DNA of 64,000 nt. Origin: an uncultured Lachnospiraceae bacterium. Its GTDB lineage: Bacteria > Bacillota > Clostridia > Lachnospirales > Lachnospiraceae. Every line of letters begins with the position of its first letter. The stretch's first letter is position 1. The stretch covers positions 1 to 64,000 of the forward strand of contig CAJTTO010000019.1 of NCBI GenBank assembly GCA_910579275.1. The letters run 5' to 3'. The notes under the pieces were generated by a model that was given only the letters and a program-made list of their open reading frames with translations, was not told the DNA's origin and did not search any database. Positions 1 through 9,208 of this stretch are shown here, piece after piece. Position numbers and translations under genes: made by a program.

Positions 1-137
1 TCACGCGTATTGCTGTACGTTTTTTCTGCCGTCTGCTGTTCTGTTGCATTTTTTGCATTTTCAGAACTGTCCTTTGATTTTGTCTGAGTGTAGTAATTTG
101 CATACGTTGCATACTGATTTACTCCTGTTATCGCCAT
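1..137 (-). CDS. Partial hypothetical protein (N-terminus only)
   Basis: An open frame starts with ATG at 137 and runs off the left edge of the window. The upstream sequence has a good ribosome binding site (GGGAGGT, 6 nt before the ATG). The 45 visible residues begin MAITGVNQYATYANYY and are polar, rich in Asn, Thr, Ala, Lys and Gln, with no signal peptide or membrane segment. I do not recognise the family. It is the next minus-strand gene after the blaR1-like gene, with a gap of 131 bp in which I see no clear promoter. Confidence 0.6.
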   Translation of the reverse strand, partial: MAITGVNQYATYANYYTQTKSKDSSENAKNATEQQTAEKTYSNTR

Positions 138-268
138 AATTTTACCTCCCTGCCTTCACTTTTTTTATACGCTCTATTAAAATCAGAATATTTACTCCTC
201 ATATAGAAGTTTCCCATAACGCAGTCATTTCATCCATCTTGCATATGAATTCTTCTTGTCAGGACAGT

Positions 269-1396
269 TTACCATTCACTTTTATCTATTACAGTAAAAC
301 CGTCTTTTATCATCAGTTGAGCCAATTCCTCGCTTATCGCTACATCCTTATTTAGAATGTGAACGAAATAAGTCCCAGTATCCGTCTTGATCAAATACGA
401 ATTATTTTGATTCACTTCATGGGCATCCTGCTCTGTTTCTATATCTTCCATCGGCGCTTCATATTCGGTCTGAAGAACGAAAGAGTACGAAATGAAAAGC
501 AGAAATCCGGCGATCGTCCATGCAAGAACATTTCCTTTCTTTGCAAAAATACGTCTTTCCTTTGCAACCAATTGAAATCGTTCAAGGAGCAGATTCGGAT
601 TATCATAATGGAGCCCTGTAGCATTTCCGTTTTTGAGACTATCCTTGTATTCACTTAATATGACCGCCAGATAATCGCCTTTTGACGAATGCGCCAGCTG
701 CTGTACTGCCGTCAGGTCACACCGGATTTCCAGACTCTGACGCAAATCCTTTTTTAATAAATATACACAAGGATTCCACCAATAAAGCGCACATAATATG
801 TTAATCAGATTCTTTACCAGAATATCGTTATTTTTCAGATGGGAACACTCGTGAAGGAGTATAAACCTTAATTGTTCCTCTGTATATCGCTTATCAGGTA
901 TGATAATCTTTTTACGCAGTATGCCAAAGCAGCAGGGCGTTTTGACTGCTGCAGTTTGAAGTATGTCCGGCTTTTTACTGCCGTTCCATATCGTATCTAC
1001 GATTTGTGCTGCCCTGCTGTTTCTTTGTAACGGCATTTCCCCAAAGTAACGGGCAATCTTCGCATACTGTATCAAATAATGCAATAAAATCAGAATTGTT
1101 CCCAAATACCAAATCCAACGCAACAAATCAAACACCGAAATACAATTTCCTATATGTCGTTCGATACAGAAAAAATAATATATTCTGTTATAGAGAGTTC
1201 CGCCGAATATGATCTTTGTCCATGGAAATTCCACGGGAACAGCCATTCGTATCATACAAAACAAGTATAATACAATTACGCCTGACACACTACAGACATC
1301 AATTAATTTATATTTTGTTCTTAACACATAAAAAATCAAAATAAGAATACTGCTCCACAACACTGCCATGCAGACAGAAAAAAATGTAATATACAT
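269..1396 (-). CDS. BlaR1/MecR1-type M56 antirepressor metalloprotease
   Basis: The 375-residue protein has three or four N-terminal membrane segments, then a zinc-protease core with HECSH (HExxH) in the context LLHECSHLKNNDI near residue 185, and another hydrophobic segment near residue 300. This is the M56 family layout. Members sense a signal at the membrane and cleave the partner BlaI-type repressor. The C-terminal tail outside the membrane is only about 70 residues and has no penicillin-binding KTG domain, so the signal need not be a beta-lactam. It lies 9 bp downstream of the blaI-like gene, in the same direction, which supports a repressor/antirepressor pair. What the pair controls is not visible; the truncated gene at 1-137 may be next in line. 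Confidence 0.85.
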   Translation of the reverse strand: MYITFFSVCMAVLWSSILILIFYVLRTKYKLIDVCSVSGVIVLYLFCMIRMAVPVEFPWTKIIFGGTLYNRIYYFFCIERHIGNCISVFDLLRWIWYLGTILILLHYLIQYAKIARYFGEMPLQRNSRAAQIVDTIWNGSKKPDILQTAAVKTPCCFGILRKKIIIPDKRYTEEQLRFILLHECSHLKNNDILVKNLINILCALYWWNPCVYLLKKDLRQSLEIRCDLTAVQQLAHSSKGDYLAVILSEYKDSLKNGNATGLHYDNPNLLLERFQLVAKERRIFAKKGNVLAWTIAGFLLFISYSFVLQTEYEAPMEDIETEQDAHEVNQNNSYLIKTDTGTYFVHILNKDVAISEELAQLMIKDGFTVIDKSEW

Positions 1397-1405
1397 GCGC
1401 TTGCC

Positions 1406-1825
1406 TTATTGATCTTTGAACTGGTCTGCCTTGAGGGAAGCAATGACTTCTTCCAGCTTGGCAATCACTTCTGCATCCTTTTCCCGCGGATTTTTTCTGC
1501 TTACGCCAATCAGTGCGGCTGTAAGATCTGCCAGAGAGTTTTCATTGATTCCCCTGTTTCTCAGAACAGACGAATAGTATTCTTCCTTTGTGAGCGATGG
1601 CACTAGCTTCCTCGCATATGTTTTTGTAGTCTTTTCAAGTCCTGCCACTTCAAGATAGCCATTGTCGGACAAAGACTGCACCGTCCTGCACAGCGTGATA
1701 TTCGTCCAGCCATCGGATTCCAGTTGTTTTGCCATCTCGCTTGCAGTCAAAGGTTTCTTGATTTCCCAAAGATAGTTCATCAGTTCTTCTTCTCTTTTGT
1801 TTAAGATATCTTTCTTTTTCAACAT
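1406..1825 (-). CDS. BlaI/MecI/CopY family transcriptional repressor
   Basis: The 139-residue protein has a winged-helix N-terminus (LNKREEELMNYLWEIKKPLT, then TNITLCRTVQSLSDNGYLEV as recognition region) and a helical C-terminal dimerisation part, as in BlaI/MecI. An AGGAGG lies at 1834-1829; it is 3 nt before the ATG at 1825 and 6 nt before a TTG at 1822, so either start is possible. An upstream ATG at 1840 has no good ribosome binding site. It is first in a two-gene operon with the M56 protease and is probably autoregulated through the palindrome at 1864-1880. Confidence 0.85.
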   Translation of the reverse strand: MLKKKDILNKREEELMNYLWEIKKPLTASEMAKQLESDGWTNITLCRTVQSLSDNGYLEVAGLEKTTKTYARKLVPSLTKEEYYSSVLRNRGINENSLADLTAALIGVSRKNPREKDAEVIAKLEEVIASLKADQFKDQ

Positions 1826-1863
1826 CGTCCTCCTACTCATACCTCAACATCAATTTGCAACGT

Positions 1864-1906
1864 ATATCATTTTATGATATTTTATATATTATATCGTCCA
1901 GTTCAA
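1864..1906 (-). promoter_or_regulatory. Promoter and likely BlaI operator
   Basis: Reading the minus strand, TTGAAC (1906-1901) is followed after 16 nt by TAAAAT (1884-1879). A perfect inverted repeat ATATCAT-TTT-ATGATAT fills 1864-1880, overlapping the -10 box and the probable start point. This is where an autoregulating BlaI repressor would bind. The palindrome differs from the TTAC-N4-GTAA sites near the second blaI gene at 33.3 kb, so the two repressors probably have separate targets. Confidence 0.55.
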
Positions 1907-1961
1907 TATTTTCTTAATAGCAAAATATTTTTTTATTACGGCATACTACAAGACAAAAAGG

Positions 1962-1994
1962 AAAATGCTATGACACACCAGTTCATAGCATTTT
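1962..1994 (-). terminator. Hairpin terminator after hemZ
   Basis: A perfect 12-bp stem (AAAATGCTATGA at 1962-1973 with TCATAGCATTTT at 1983-1994) has a 9-nt loop and is followed on the minus strand by a T-rich stretch (TTTTCCTTTTTG). It lies about 60 bp beyond the hemZ stop codon. Confidence 0.7.
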
Positions 1995-2056
1995 AAATAT
2001 TCTTCTACTCCTGCTTTGCGCAGCACGGATTCTGCCGCTGGAAGGCGTAACTTATT

Positions 2057-3499
2057 TTATTCCACAAGAAGCTTCCGTTTCCTGTCAATCATTTCGTCTA
2101 TTTTTTCTATATAGAGAGCCACATCCTTGACATTCTCGCTTCGCTCAATGCGTCCGTCCGAGTACACCCTTTTACTGATGGAACCGGCTCCGCAGGCAAC
2201 TATGGTCTGTTTCTCCTCCATTATCAAAATATTATAAATTCCGTACTTTCCCTCTCTTGCGTATCCGACATTCTCAAAATTTCCTGACATATTTTTCTGC
2301 CGATAGAGATAATAAGGCTTCATATCCAGTGCATGTGCCCCCTTCTGTGCAATGTCCATTGTACTGTCCGTATTGCGAAGCGTCTCTATACCGTTTTCCC
2401 CAATCCACTGGCTCAGTTTTGATGCCCGCTTGACAGCAAGCGAATGTACTGTCAGGCTGTCAGGATTCAACTTTGTAATCTCGTCAATCGTATTCTGTAC
2501 ATCCACTTCCACTTCTCCGGGAAGTCCTAAGATAATATCCATATTAATATTGTCAAAACCAGCCTCCCGCGCAAGCCTGAAAGCCTCTCTTACCTGCGCC
2601 ACCGTATGCTGCCTGCCAATATATTTGAGCGTCTCGTCCTTCATCGTCTGTGGATTCACCGAAATGCGGGTCACGCCATGCTTTTTCAGCACATCAAGCT
2701 TTTCCCTCGTGATGCTGTCTGCCCGTCCTGCTTCCACGGTAAACTCCGTCACCTGACGAAAGTCCAGCCTGCCGCGCACATGCCGCAACAGTTTGTCCAG
2801 TTCCTCTGCTTCCAGTGTCGTAGGCGTTCCGCCGCCAATGTAGACAGTGTCCAATATCTTGTCCCTATACGTTTCTGCGACAAAATCAATTTCCTGAAAC
2901 AGCGCCTGCAAATATTCGTCCACCCGTTTGCGCCAAACCGCGATTGGATAAGATGTAAATGAGCAATACAGGCAGGTTGTCGGGCAGAATGGAATGCCAA
3001 TATAGACGCTATAACCGTCCTCATAGTGAATCCTGTCAAGAATTGCTTTCTCACGTCTGGCGATATCCAAGCTTAACTGCGCTTTTTCATCGCTGACTGC
3101 ATGTGTTGTTTGCAGCCATGTGACAATCTCTTTTTCATCCTTACCCTCTGCCAGCATTCCCATGGCAAGCTTCGTCGGTCTGATGCCTGTGAGGTTTCCC
3201 CATGGAAGCGTCTTTCCTGTGTAATCGCACAAATCATGGTATATTGATAGCTTACGCTCTTTTTTTGTGACATCTGTGTCATCTTTGTACGTATGCACAT
3301 ACTCTTTCCTGCCATCTATGTCGATAACTACTTTCATGCTGTCATCAAAAAGCTGTACAATGACTTGATAATCCCTGTCAGGATATCCGTTCTGCTCCGT
3401 TTCTGCATACACCCTCACATCATACTCCGGATAAAATGACTTTATCAACGCATGTAAATCGTACTGATAATTTTCCCTGTTCGTATATACATTTATCAT
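2057..3499 (-). CDS. hemZ: Oxygen-independent coproporphyrinogen dehydrogenase-like radical SAM protein HemZ
   Basis: The 480-residue protein has a roughly 160-residue N-terminal extension and then a radical SAM core with CPTTCLYCSF (CxxxCxxC, 4Fe-4S ligand cysteines) near residue 172, the YIGGGTPT motif near 221 and the NMDIILGLPGE stretch near 320. The length and the extension fit HemZ rather than HemN or HemW; a separate HemW is at 39789-40979. The family acts on porphyrinogen or haem in anaerobic bacteria, but the exact reaction of HemZ is less well established than for HemN. It is last in the apt-relA-MBL-hemZ run, an order common in Clostridia. Confidence 0.85.
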   Translation of the reverse strand: MINVYTNRENYQYDLHALIKSFYPEYDVRVYAETEQNGYPDRDYQVIVQLFDDSMKVVIDIDGRKEYVHTYKDDTDVTKKERKLSIYHDLCDYTGKTLPWGNLTGIRPTKLAMGMLAEGKDEKEIVTWLQTTHAVSDEKAQLSLDIARREKAILDRIHYEDGYSVYIGIPFCPTTCLYCSFTSYPIAVWRKRVDEYLQALFQEIDFVAETYRDKILDTVYIGGGTPTTLEAEELDKLLRHVRGRLDFRQVTEFTVEAGRADSITREKLDVLKKHGVTRISVNPQTMKDETLKYIGRQHTVAQVREAFRLAREAGFDNINMDIILGLPGEVEVDVQNTIDEITKLNPDSLTVHSLAVKRASKLSQWIGENGIETLRNTDSTMDIAQKGAHALDMKPYYLYRQKNMSGNFENVGYAREGKYGIYNILIMEEKQTIVACGAGSISKRVYSDGRIERSENVKDVALYIEKIDEMIDRKRKLLVE

Positions 3500-3601
3500 A
3501 TCTCACACCCCATCCATAAAAATGCAGCCGTTTCTCTCACGCTGTACCTGTTCTCCTTGTCTGTGAATGAAAACTGCCATGTTACGCAGAAAAATCCATG
3601 C

Positions 3602-4237
3602 CTACCCTAAGCATGGATTATACTTTCTCTCATATCCGACGGTTGTCGCATCCCCGTGTCCTGAATAGAGCTTCACATCATCAGGAAGTGTCATAATTCT
3701 TTCACGAATTGAATCCCCCAGCTGCCGCATGGAACCGGAATAGAAATCGGTTCTCCCAACAGAGCAGTTGAAAATCGTGTCACCGCAAAACATGGTCTTA
3801 TCTTCTATCGCATAATAGCAGCATCCGCCTTTGGTGTGCCCCGGTGTATGGACTACCTCAAATTCCACGCCCGCCATGGTAAATGTCTCTTTATCGTGAA
3901 AATATTCGTCGGCCTCAAAACCATATGCTTTGCCAAACCAGCCTGACAGATTCTTTTCCGGATCTTTTAAAATCTCGGCCTCATCCTCATAGGCATAAAT
4001 TTTTGCACCGCTGAGTTCCTTGAGTTTCAAAGCACCGCCCGTATGATCTCCGTGACCATGCGTCAGCAGGATGCCTGCTATTTTTTCAAAACCAAGACTT
4101 TTCACGTCATCATATACTACTTCCCCGTTGTCACCGGGATCGATAATCGCAATCTCATCCGAACCTTCCCTATACACATAGTAGCAATTGGTCTGGCAGG
4201 CACTAAGTACCCTTCTCTTTACCTTTAAATCTGCCAT
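3602..4237 (-). CDS. MBL-fold metallo-hydrolase (glyoxalase II-like)
   Basis: The 211-residue protein has the metallo-beta-lactamase fold signature THGHGDHTGG near residue 60, the HTPGHTKGG histidine region near 128, the metal-bridging aspartate in FCGDTIF near 152, and a C-terminal SGHGDATT histidine. This matches the short YcbL/GloB-like hydrolases that act on thioesters or related small molecules; the substrate is not known. The ATG at 4237 starts right after the relA stop (4239-4241). An alternative TTG start at 4264 would overlap relA. Translation is probably coupled to relA. Confidence 0.82.
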   Translation of the reverse strand: MADLKVKRRVLSACQTNCYYVYREGSDEIAIIDPGDNGEVVYDDVKSLGFEKIAGILLTHGHGDHTGGALKLKELSGAKIYAYEDEAEILKDPEKNLSGWFGKAYGFEADEYFHDKETFTMAGVEFEVVHTPGHTKGGCCYYAIEDKTMFCGDTIFNCSVGRTDFYSGSMRQLGDSIRERIMTLPDDVKLYSGHGDATTVGYERKYNPCLG

Positions 4238-4238
4238 A

Positions 4239-6599
4239 TCAGCCTGTCGTCCTTTCAATATCAATCACACTGTCAATCAGCCGCAGCTTATCGACAATCA
4301 TTTGAAGCTCTTCTCTACAGGTTATCTCAAAAGTCATTGCTATGGATGCAATATCCTGCTTATTTGTTCTGGTGTTCACAGAACGGATATCAATGTTTTT
4401 CTCTGTGAGCGTCTTTGTGATGTCAGCGAGCAGACCGCTTCTGTTCTGCGCATATATCACAATTTCTGTCAGATATTTCTCTTTCCGTTCTGCCGTTTCC
4501 TCGGGCTGCCACTCCGCATCAATCAGTCTGAAACGATCCAAATCCGACAGGCTCATAATGTTGATGCAGTCTGTCCTGTGTATAGAGACACCGCGCCCAC
4601 GTGTGACAAATCCGACAATTTCATCGCCGGGTACCGGTGCACAGCAGCGCGAAAAACGCACTGCCACATCATGAATCCCCTTGACCGTGATACCTGTCTT
4701 GCCCTTGGGCTTCATCAGCTTATTTACATTGTTTTCCTGTATCTGCGCAATCAGTTCCTCGTCTGTCGCCTGCTTTTTGTGCTCCTTGGCGTACAGCTCC
4801 TGCATACGGTTGATGACCTGCCCTTCCTTGAGGGCACCATGTCCGATTGCCGCAAGCACTGCATCCCAGTCATTAAAACCATACTTGTGCATCACTGCCC
4901 GCTGCAGCTCTGCCGTCAGTATCTCTGCCGTATTTACATTTTTGGACTTACAATAGCTCTGAAAAAGTTCACGCCCTTTAATAATGTTGTCTTCTTTCAG
5001 CTCACTCTTGAACCACTGCGAAATTTTGTTTTTCGCCTGTGATGACTTGACGATATTCAGCCAGTCACGGCTTGGTCCTTTTGAGTTCTGGGAAGTCATA
5101 ATTTCAATACAGTCACCGTTATTAATCTGATAGTCAATCGTGACAAGCTTGCCGTTCACTCTGGCGCCTATCATTTTATTGCCGACTGCACTGTGGACAC
5201 TGTATGCGAAATCAATCGGGGTAGATCCCGCAGGCAGATTCTTTACGTCTCCTGCCGGTGTGAAACAGTACACATGATCCGAGAATAAATCCAAATCGCT
5301 CTTTAAGAGCTTCATAAATTCCTTGTTGTCCGAAGTGTCTTTCTGCCACTCGAGAATCTGGCTGAGCCAAGCTAGCTTTTCCTCCTCGCCGCCGCTTGAC
5401 ACTTTGCCGTCGCTTGCCTCCTTATATTTCCAGTGCGCGGCAATACCATACTCTGCGACCCTGTGCATCTCAAATGTCCGAATCTGTATCTCGAACGGAA
5501 CCCCCATCGAACCGATGAGCGTCGTGTGGAGTGACTGGTACATATTTGCCTTGGGCATGGCAATATAATCCTTAAACCGTCCGGGCATGGGCTTATACAT
5601 CTCGTGAATCACACCGAGCACAGCATAGCAGTCCTTGACCGAGTCAACAATAATACGCACTGCAAACAGGTCAAAAATCTGGTCTATGGTTTTCCCCTGA
5701 TTTTTCATCTTTTTATAAATGCTGAAAAAATGTTTTACCCTTCCGTCAATCTGGGCGTCAATCCCCGCATCCGTAATATGTTCTGTCACTTCGTCCACAA
5801 TGTCCTGCACATATTTTTCACGCGCATCCTTGCGCAGAGCAATTTTTTCCACCAGATCATAATAGGCTTCTGATTCCAGATATTTTAAAGACAAATCGTC
5901 CAGCTCAATCTTTATCTTGGAAATACCAAGCCGCTCTGCAAGCGGCGAATAAATGTCCAGCGTCTCCCGCGCGATGCGCTTCTGGCTCTCCGGCGATTTA
6001 TATTTCAATGTGCGCATATTGTGGAGGCGGTCTGCCAGCTTAATCAGAATCACGCGGATATCCTTTGTCATCGCAAGAAACATCTTTCGCAGATTCTCTG
6101 CCTGAAGTTCTTCGCGGCTCGTCTGAAGGTCGGGCGCGGCATCCCCGGTGTACTGTAGCTGCTCCAGCTTGGTAACACCGTCAACAAGAAGCTCTACATC
6201 CGGTCCAAACTCCTCCTTGAGCTGCTCATTGGTCATAATCGTATCCTCGACAACATCATGCAGAAGTCCAGCAATGATAGTCTCTTTGTCAAGCTCCAAA
6301 TCCGCGAGGATGATTGCCACGCACAGCGGATGAACGATATAGGGTTCCCCGGATTTCCGAACCTGATCCTTGTGTGCGACACAGGCAGTCTTGTATGCCT
6401 TGTCAATCATCGAAATATCATCGGACGGATGATATTTATGCACACGCCGAACAAGCCCCTGATATAACTCGTCGGGGCTTTGAAATTCCTTGATGTATTC
6501 GATTTTCCGTTCGTCTGTTTTTCTGGGTCCAGCCTTACTTCCATTTATGATAAGGGAGTCTTCATATGCTCCTGTCCTTGTCTGTTTCTCATCTGTCAC
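4239..6599 (-). CDS. relA: Bifunctional (p)ppGpp synthetase/hydrolase RelA/SpoT
   Basis: This is a full-length Rel protein of 786 residues. In order it has the HD hydrolase domain (GLLHDVVEDT near residue 97, and the RLHNMRTL helix), the synthetase domain (GRFKDYIAMPKANMYQSLHT near 325), a TGS domain (VYCFTPAGDVKNLPAGSTP near 440) and a C-terminal ACT domain (from about residue 710). Because both HD and synthetase motifs are intact it should make and degrade the alarmone (p)ppGpp in response to amino-acid starvation. The start is GTG at 6599. It lies 46 bp after apt, in the usual Firmicutes order. Confidence 0.95.
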   Translation of the reverse strand: MTDEKQTRTGAYEDSLIINGSKAGPRKTDERKIEYIKEFQSPDELYQGLVRRVHKYHPSDDISMIDKAYKTACVAHKDQVRKSGEPYIVHPLCVAIILADLELDKETIIAGLLHDVVEDTIMTNEQLKEEFGPDVELLVDGVTKLEQLQYTGDAAPDLQTSREELQAENLRKMFLAMTKDIRVILIKLADRLHNMRTLKYKSPESQKRIARETLDIYSPLAERLGISKIKIELDDLSLKYLESEAYYDLVEKIALRKDAREKYVQDIVDEVTEHITDAGIDAQIDGRVKHFFSIYKKMKNQGKTIDQIFDLFAVRIIVDSVKDCYAVLGVIHEMYKPMPGRFKDYIAMPKANMYQSLHTTLIGSMGVPFEIQIRTFEMHRVAEYGIAAHWKYKEASDGKVSSGGEEEKLAWLSQILEWQKDTSDNKEFMKLLKSDLDLFSDHVYCFTPAGDVKNLPAGSTPIDFAYSVHSAVGNKMIGARVNGKLVTIDYQINNGDCIEIMTSQNSKGPSRDWLNIVKSSQAKNKISQWFKSELKEDNIIKGRELFQSYCKSKNVNTAEILTAELQRAVMHKYGFNDWDAVLAAIGHGALKEGQVINRMQELYAKEHKKQATDEELIAQIQENNVNKLMKPKGKTGITVKGIHDVAVRFSRCCAPVPGDEIVGFVTRGRGVSIHRTDCINIMSLSDLDRFRLIDAEWQPEETAERKEKYLTEIVIYAQNRSGLLADITKTLTEKNIDIRSVNTRTNKQDIASIAMTFEITCREELQMIVDKLRLIDSVIDIERTTG

Positions 6600-6645
6600 T
6601 TCGCATCACCAGCCATATCCAACAAAATATTTATACGCTCTTTTC

Positions 6646-7170
6646 CTACTTGCCCTCGTAGGTTATCGCTGCGTCAAGTCTGTAACCCGCAATCCGCTCT
6701 CTGCCTTTGAGCCCTGCAAGCTCCATCAGCACAACGACACCAACTACCTCACCGCCAAGTGATTCAATCAGTTTAATCATGGCTTCCGTCGTACCTCCGG
6801 TCGCAATCAGGTCATCGACTACCAGAACCTTTTGTCCTGGCTGAATGGAATCCTTATGCATCTCTATCGTTGCTTTTCCGTATTCCAGATCATAATCTAT
6901 GGAAACGGTCTCCCTTGGAAGCTTTCCCTTTTTCCGGATCAGGACAAACGGTTTATGGTTGTTATAGGCAATCGGCGTACCAAAAATAAATCCTCTGGAT
7001 TCAGCTCCTGCCACTACATCATATGCTAAGTCTTTCACCAAATCCTGCATGGTATCTATGGCAAGATGCAGTCCGTCCGCATCCTGTAAAACACTCGTCA
7101 CATCACGGAAAATAATGCCGGGTTCGGGAAAATCAGGTATCGCTCTTACGTATTCTTCCAATTTTTTCAT
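6646..7170 (-). CDS. apt: Adenine phosphoribosyltransferase
   Basis: The 174-residue protein begins MKKLEEYVRAIPDFPEPGI and has the PRPP-binding loop VLVVDDLIATGGTTEA near residue 115 and the adenine-binding GAESRGFIFG region near 62. Apt makes AMP from adenine and PRPP (purine salvage, cytosol). The frame stays open upstream to 7236, but the ATG at 7170 has the ribosome binding site GGAG at 8 nt and fits the family N-terminus. It is the first gene of the apt-relA-MBL-hemZ run and follows a strong promoter. Confidence 0.95.
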   Translation of the reverse strand: MKKLEEYVRAIPDFPEPGIIFRDVTSVLQDADGLHLAIDTMQDLVKDLAYDVVAGAESRGFIFGTPIAYNNHKPFVLIRKKGKLPRETVSIDYDLEYGKATIEMHKDSIQPGQKVLVVDDLIATGGTTEAMIKLIESLGGEVVGVVVLMELAGLKGRERIAGYRLDAAITYEGK

Positions 7171-7248
7171 AATGTATACTCCAATCTTTTCCTCAATTTT
7201 TAAGAATTGTTTATAGATTTTTTCTAAATCATTCACTTTAATATTACT

Positions 7249-7277
7249 ATTATAGTATTATTTAAATGTGAAGTCAA
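7249..7277 (-). promoter_or_regulatory. Sigma-A type promoter for apt-relA operon
   Basis: On the minus strand TTGACT (7277-7272) is followed by a 17-nt AT-rich spacer and TATAAT (7254-7249). The start point would be near 7242, giving a leader of about 70 nt before apt. Confidence 0.75.
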
Positions 7278-7306
7278 TTCTTTTTCGCTTTATCTCCACG
7301 GTGCGG

Positions 7307-7354
7307 GTAACAGTTCAGCCTTCGGCTTCCTGTTACGGGCATTACGCCATGTAA
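7307..7354. repeat. REP/MITE-like palindrome, copy of the end of the 33060-33214 element
   Basis: A 30-bp imperfect palindrome at 7307-7336 (GTAACAG...CTGTTAC arms with an inner AGCC/GGCT stem) is identical, in reverse orientation, to 33185-33214. Similarity continues at lower level for about 18 more bases towards 7354. It lies between the lipoprotein gene and the apt promoter, so it could also act as a terminator for the gene at 7383-8477. Confidence 0.7.
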
Positions 7355-7382
7355 GGTGAGCCGTTGCCAGTACGGCGCCTTA

Positions 7383-8477
7383 TTATATCTCGTTCCATTC
7401 TGCCTCTTCCATCTGTTCCATTGCATTATAGTCAATGCCAAGCAAGCTGCACCGTTCTTTGACTGCCTCCTCGACAGTTTCCTGTGTAACCCACTCAATA
7501 CCCATCTCATCATGGCATCTGTTGAGATATGTCTCGCAAACGCTGATTTGATCGTCTGTACATTCACTCAGATCATACATATAAAGATTCTTCTCCCCGA
7601 TAATATAGACCATCACAGAAAATATGATCTCTTCATTGCCGGCAAAGACCTCATCGAAAATTGTCTCATTGCTGACAGAACTTGCCCACCAGCCAGTCAA
7701 AATCTCTGCGTTGTAAATATCTGTAAGCTTTCCGCTGCCGAGAAGCGCCATGATGCCTGTATAGTGAGCTCCTGCCCCGGACGAGCCGTCAGACGAAAAC
7801 AGTCCGTTTTTGCACGCCTTTGTGCCGCTCCGTGCCCAGCACTCATACGAATCTGTCAGATATAACTGTCCCTGATCTTCTGTAATCACATAGACTGCAT
7901 AACTGTCATCATCTGGCGCATAAATCCCAAGTCCTGAAAATTTCACCAGCAGATTTTTCTTGCTGCTGTCTGGACTATCCAGATACACATACTGCGCGTA
8001 GTCATACGAAATCTTTTCCGAATGTTCCGGGTTCAAATACCGCATATTTACATAGTCTCCCAGCGTTGTAAACGTATAGGACTTGCCCGGTTCTAAATTA
8101 TAAACGAAACAGTCGTTCTGCGGATAGTCCGACGCGACATTCACTGGGACTTCGTTCTTTAGAAAGCCTGCATATAAATCCATCGCTGTCCCGTTCTTTT
8201 GTGGATTGTCCGCAGGCTCTTGCGATGAATGTTCCGAAGGTTCTGCAGCAACCGTATTTTCCTCATTGTCACCATCAAGTGCGGCGCTATTTGTATCGTT
8301 CTGCCGGTCTTCGGCCGATACACTTTCGTTATTTTGTCCGTCATTAACCTGAACAATGTCATTAAACTCCAATGTGAACATCTGCTGGTCGTCTTGACTC
8401 CTTTGCTTTTCATAGCCTGCACACCCTGTCAGGATGACTGTTGTACATAAAAATAAAATAATGTGCTCCTTTTTCAT
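7383..8477 (-). CDS. Putative lipoprotein of unknown function
   Basis: The 364-residue product starts MKKEHIILFLCTTVILTGCAG: a charged start, a hydrophobic stretch and a lipobox (LTGC), so it should be exported and anchored to the membrane by lipid. A Ser/Asn/Glu/Asp-rich linker follows to about residue 100, then a globular domain with many Tyr and Asp and no motif I recognise. The ATG at 8477 has GGAG at 6 nt; an ATG at 8489 is less well placed. It stands alone, 128 bp from the trpA remnant, and ends close to the palindrome at 7307. Confidence 0.7.
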   Translation of the reverse strand: MKKEHIILFLCTTVILTGCAGYEKQRSQDDQQMFTLEFNDIVQVNDGQNNESVSAEDRQNDTNSAALDGDNEENTVAAEPSEHSSQEPADNPQKNGTAMDLYAGFLKNEVPVNVASDYPQNDCFVYNLEPGKSYTFTTLGDYVNMRYLNPEHSEKISYDYAQYVYLDSPDSSKKNLLVKFSGLGIYAPDDDSYAVYVITEDQGQLYLTDSYECWARSGTKACKNGLFSSDGSSGAGAHYTGIMALLGSGKLTDIYNAEILTGWWASSVSNETIFDEVFAGNEEIIFSVMVYIIGEKNLYMYDLSECTDDQISVCETYLNRCHDEMGIEWVTQETVEEAVKERCSLLGIDYNAMEQMEEAEWNEI

Positions 8478-8617
8478 AATCTTCTCCATTCTGCCTGCAA
8501 ATTTTCGATGTTACTGTCTGCCCATACTCTCGCCAAAATTATCATTATTTTCCCTCGCCCTAGAAAATATAACGATATGGTCTTCGTAAGTTATATCGGA
8601 GCATACACCCAAAAGTT

Positions 8618-9208
8618 TTACACGCACGCTGCCGAAGCCACTGCTGCTTTCATCTCACGCACATACCGGCAGACCGGTTCAATGCAGTCTTTTCCATTCT
8701 GTGCAATGAGTTTGACGATGGCGCTGCCCACAATTGCGCCGTCCGATACAGCAGCCATTTCCTGTGCCTGCTGTGGTGTGGCAATGCCTAATCCGACGGC
8801 GCATGGAATGTCAGACACCTTTTTCACATGACCGATCATTTCTTTGATATTTGTTGTGATGCCGTTTCGAACTCCTGTGCTCCCGAGAGAAGACACGCAG
8901 TATAGAAATCCCTTTGCCTGACGCGCTATCATGTCTACACGCTCCTTTGATGTGGGAGAAATCATGGAAATCAGCTCGATTCCAGACAACGCGCACGCAC
9001 CGCTTACCTCCTCCTTTTCCTCAAACGGAACATCGGGAACAATAATTCCATCAATGCCGCACTCGGCGCACCTCTTTGCAAACCGCTCTGTACCGTATGT
9101 GTAAATGGGGTTGATATACGTCATAAAAACGAGCGGAACATCCACCGTTCTCCGCACACGCTTCACCATGTCAAACAATTTGTCAGTCGTCGTTCCCGCT
9201 TTCAGTGC
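8618..9208 (-). pseudogene. trpA: trpA remnant, tryptophan synthase alpha chain lacking its N-terminus
   Basis: Reading from the junction at about 9208 the frame gives [19 protein letters not shown] and continues through FMTYINPIYTYG, GIIVPDVPFEE and the phosphate-binding region AVGLGIATPQQAQEM to a normal TrpA end. The first 70 or so residues of a usual 260-residue TrpA are absent, including the segment that carries the catalytic Glu and Asp (positions 49 and 60 in the Salmonella enzyme). No start codon or ribosome binding site precedes it; the sequence runs straight back into trpB. It cannot be a working alpha chain. Confidence 0.85.

Noticed and set aside
3500..3601. 25-codon frame between the MBL gene and hemZ
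   Set aside because: Very short, no convincing ribosome binding site, no hydrophobic or motif content.
4188..5042. 284-codon plus-strand frame opposite relA
   Set aside because: relA is complete and strongly supported; the frame is a shadow.
7274..7567. 97-codon minus-strand frame near the palindrome at 7307
   Set aside because: It overlaps the end of the lipoprotein gene in another frame and runs through a palindromic repeat.
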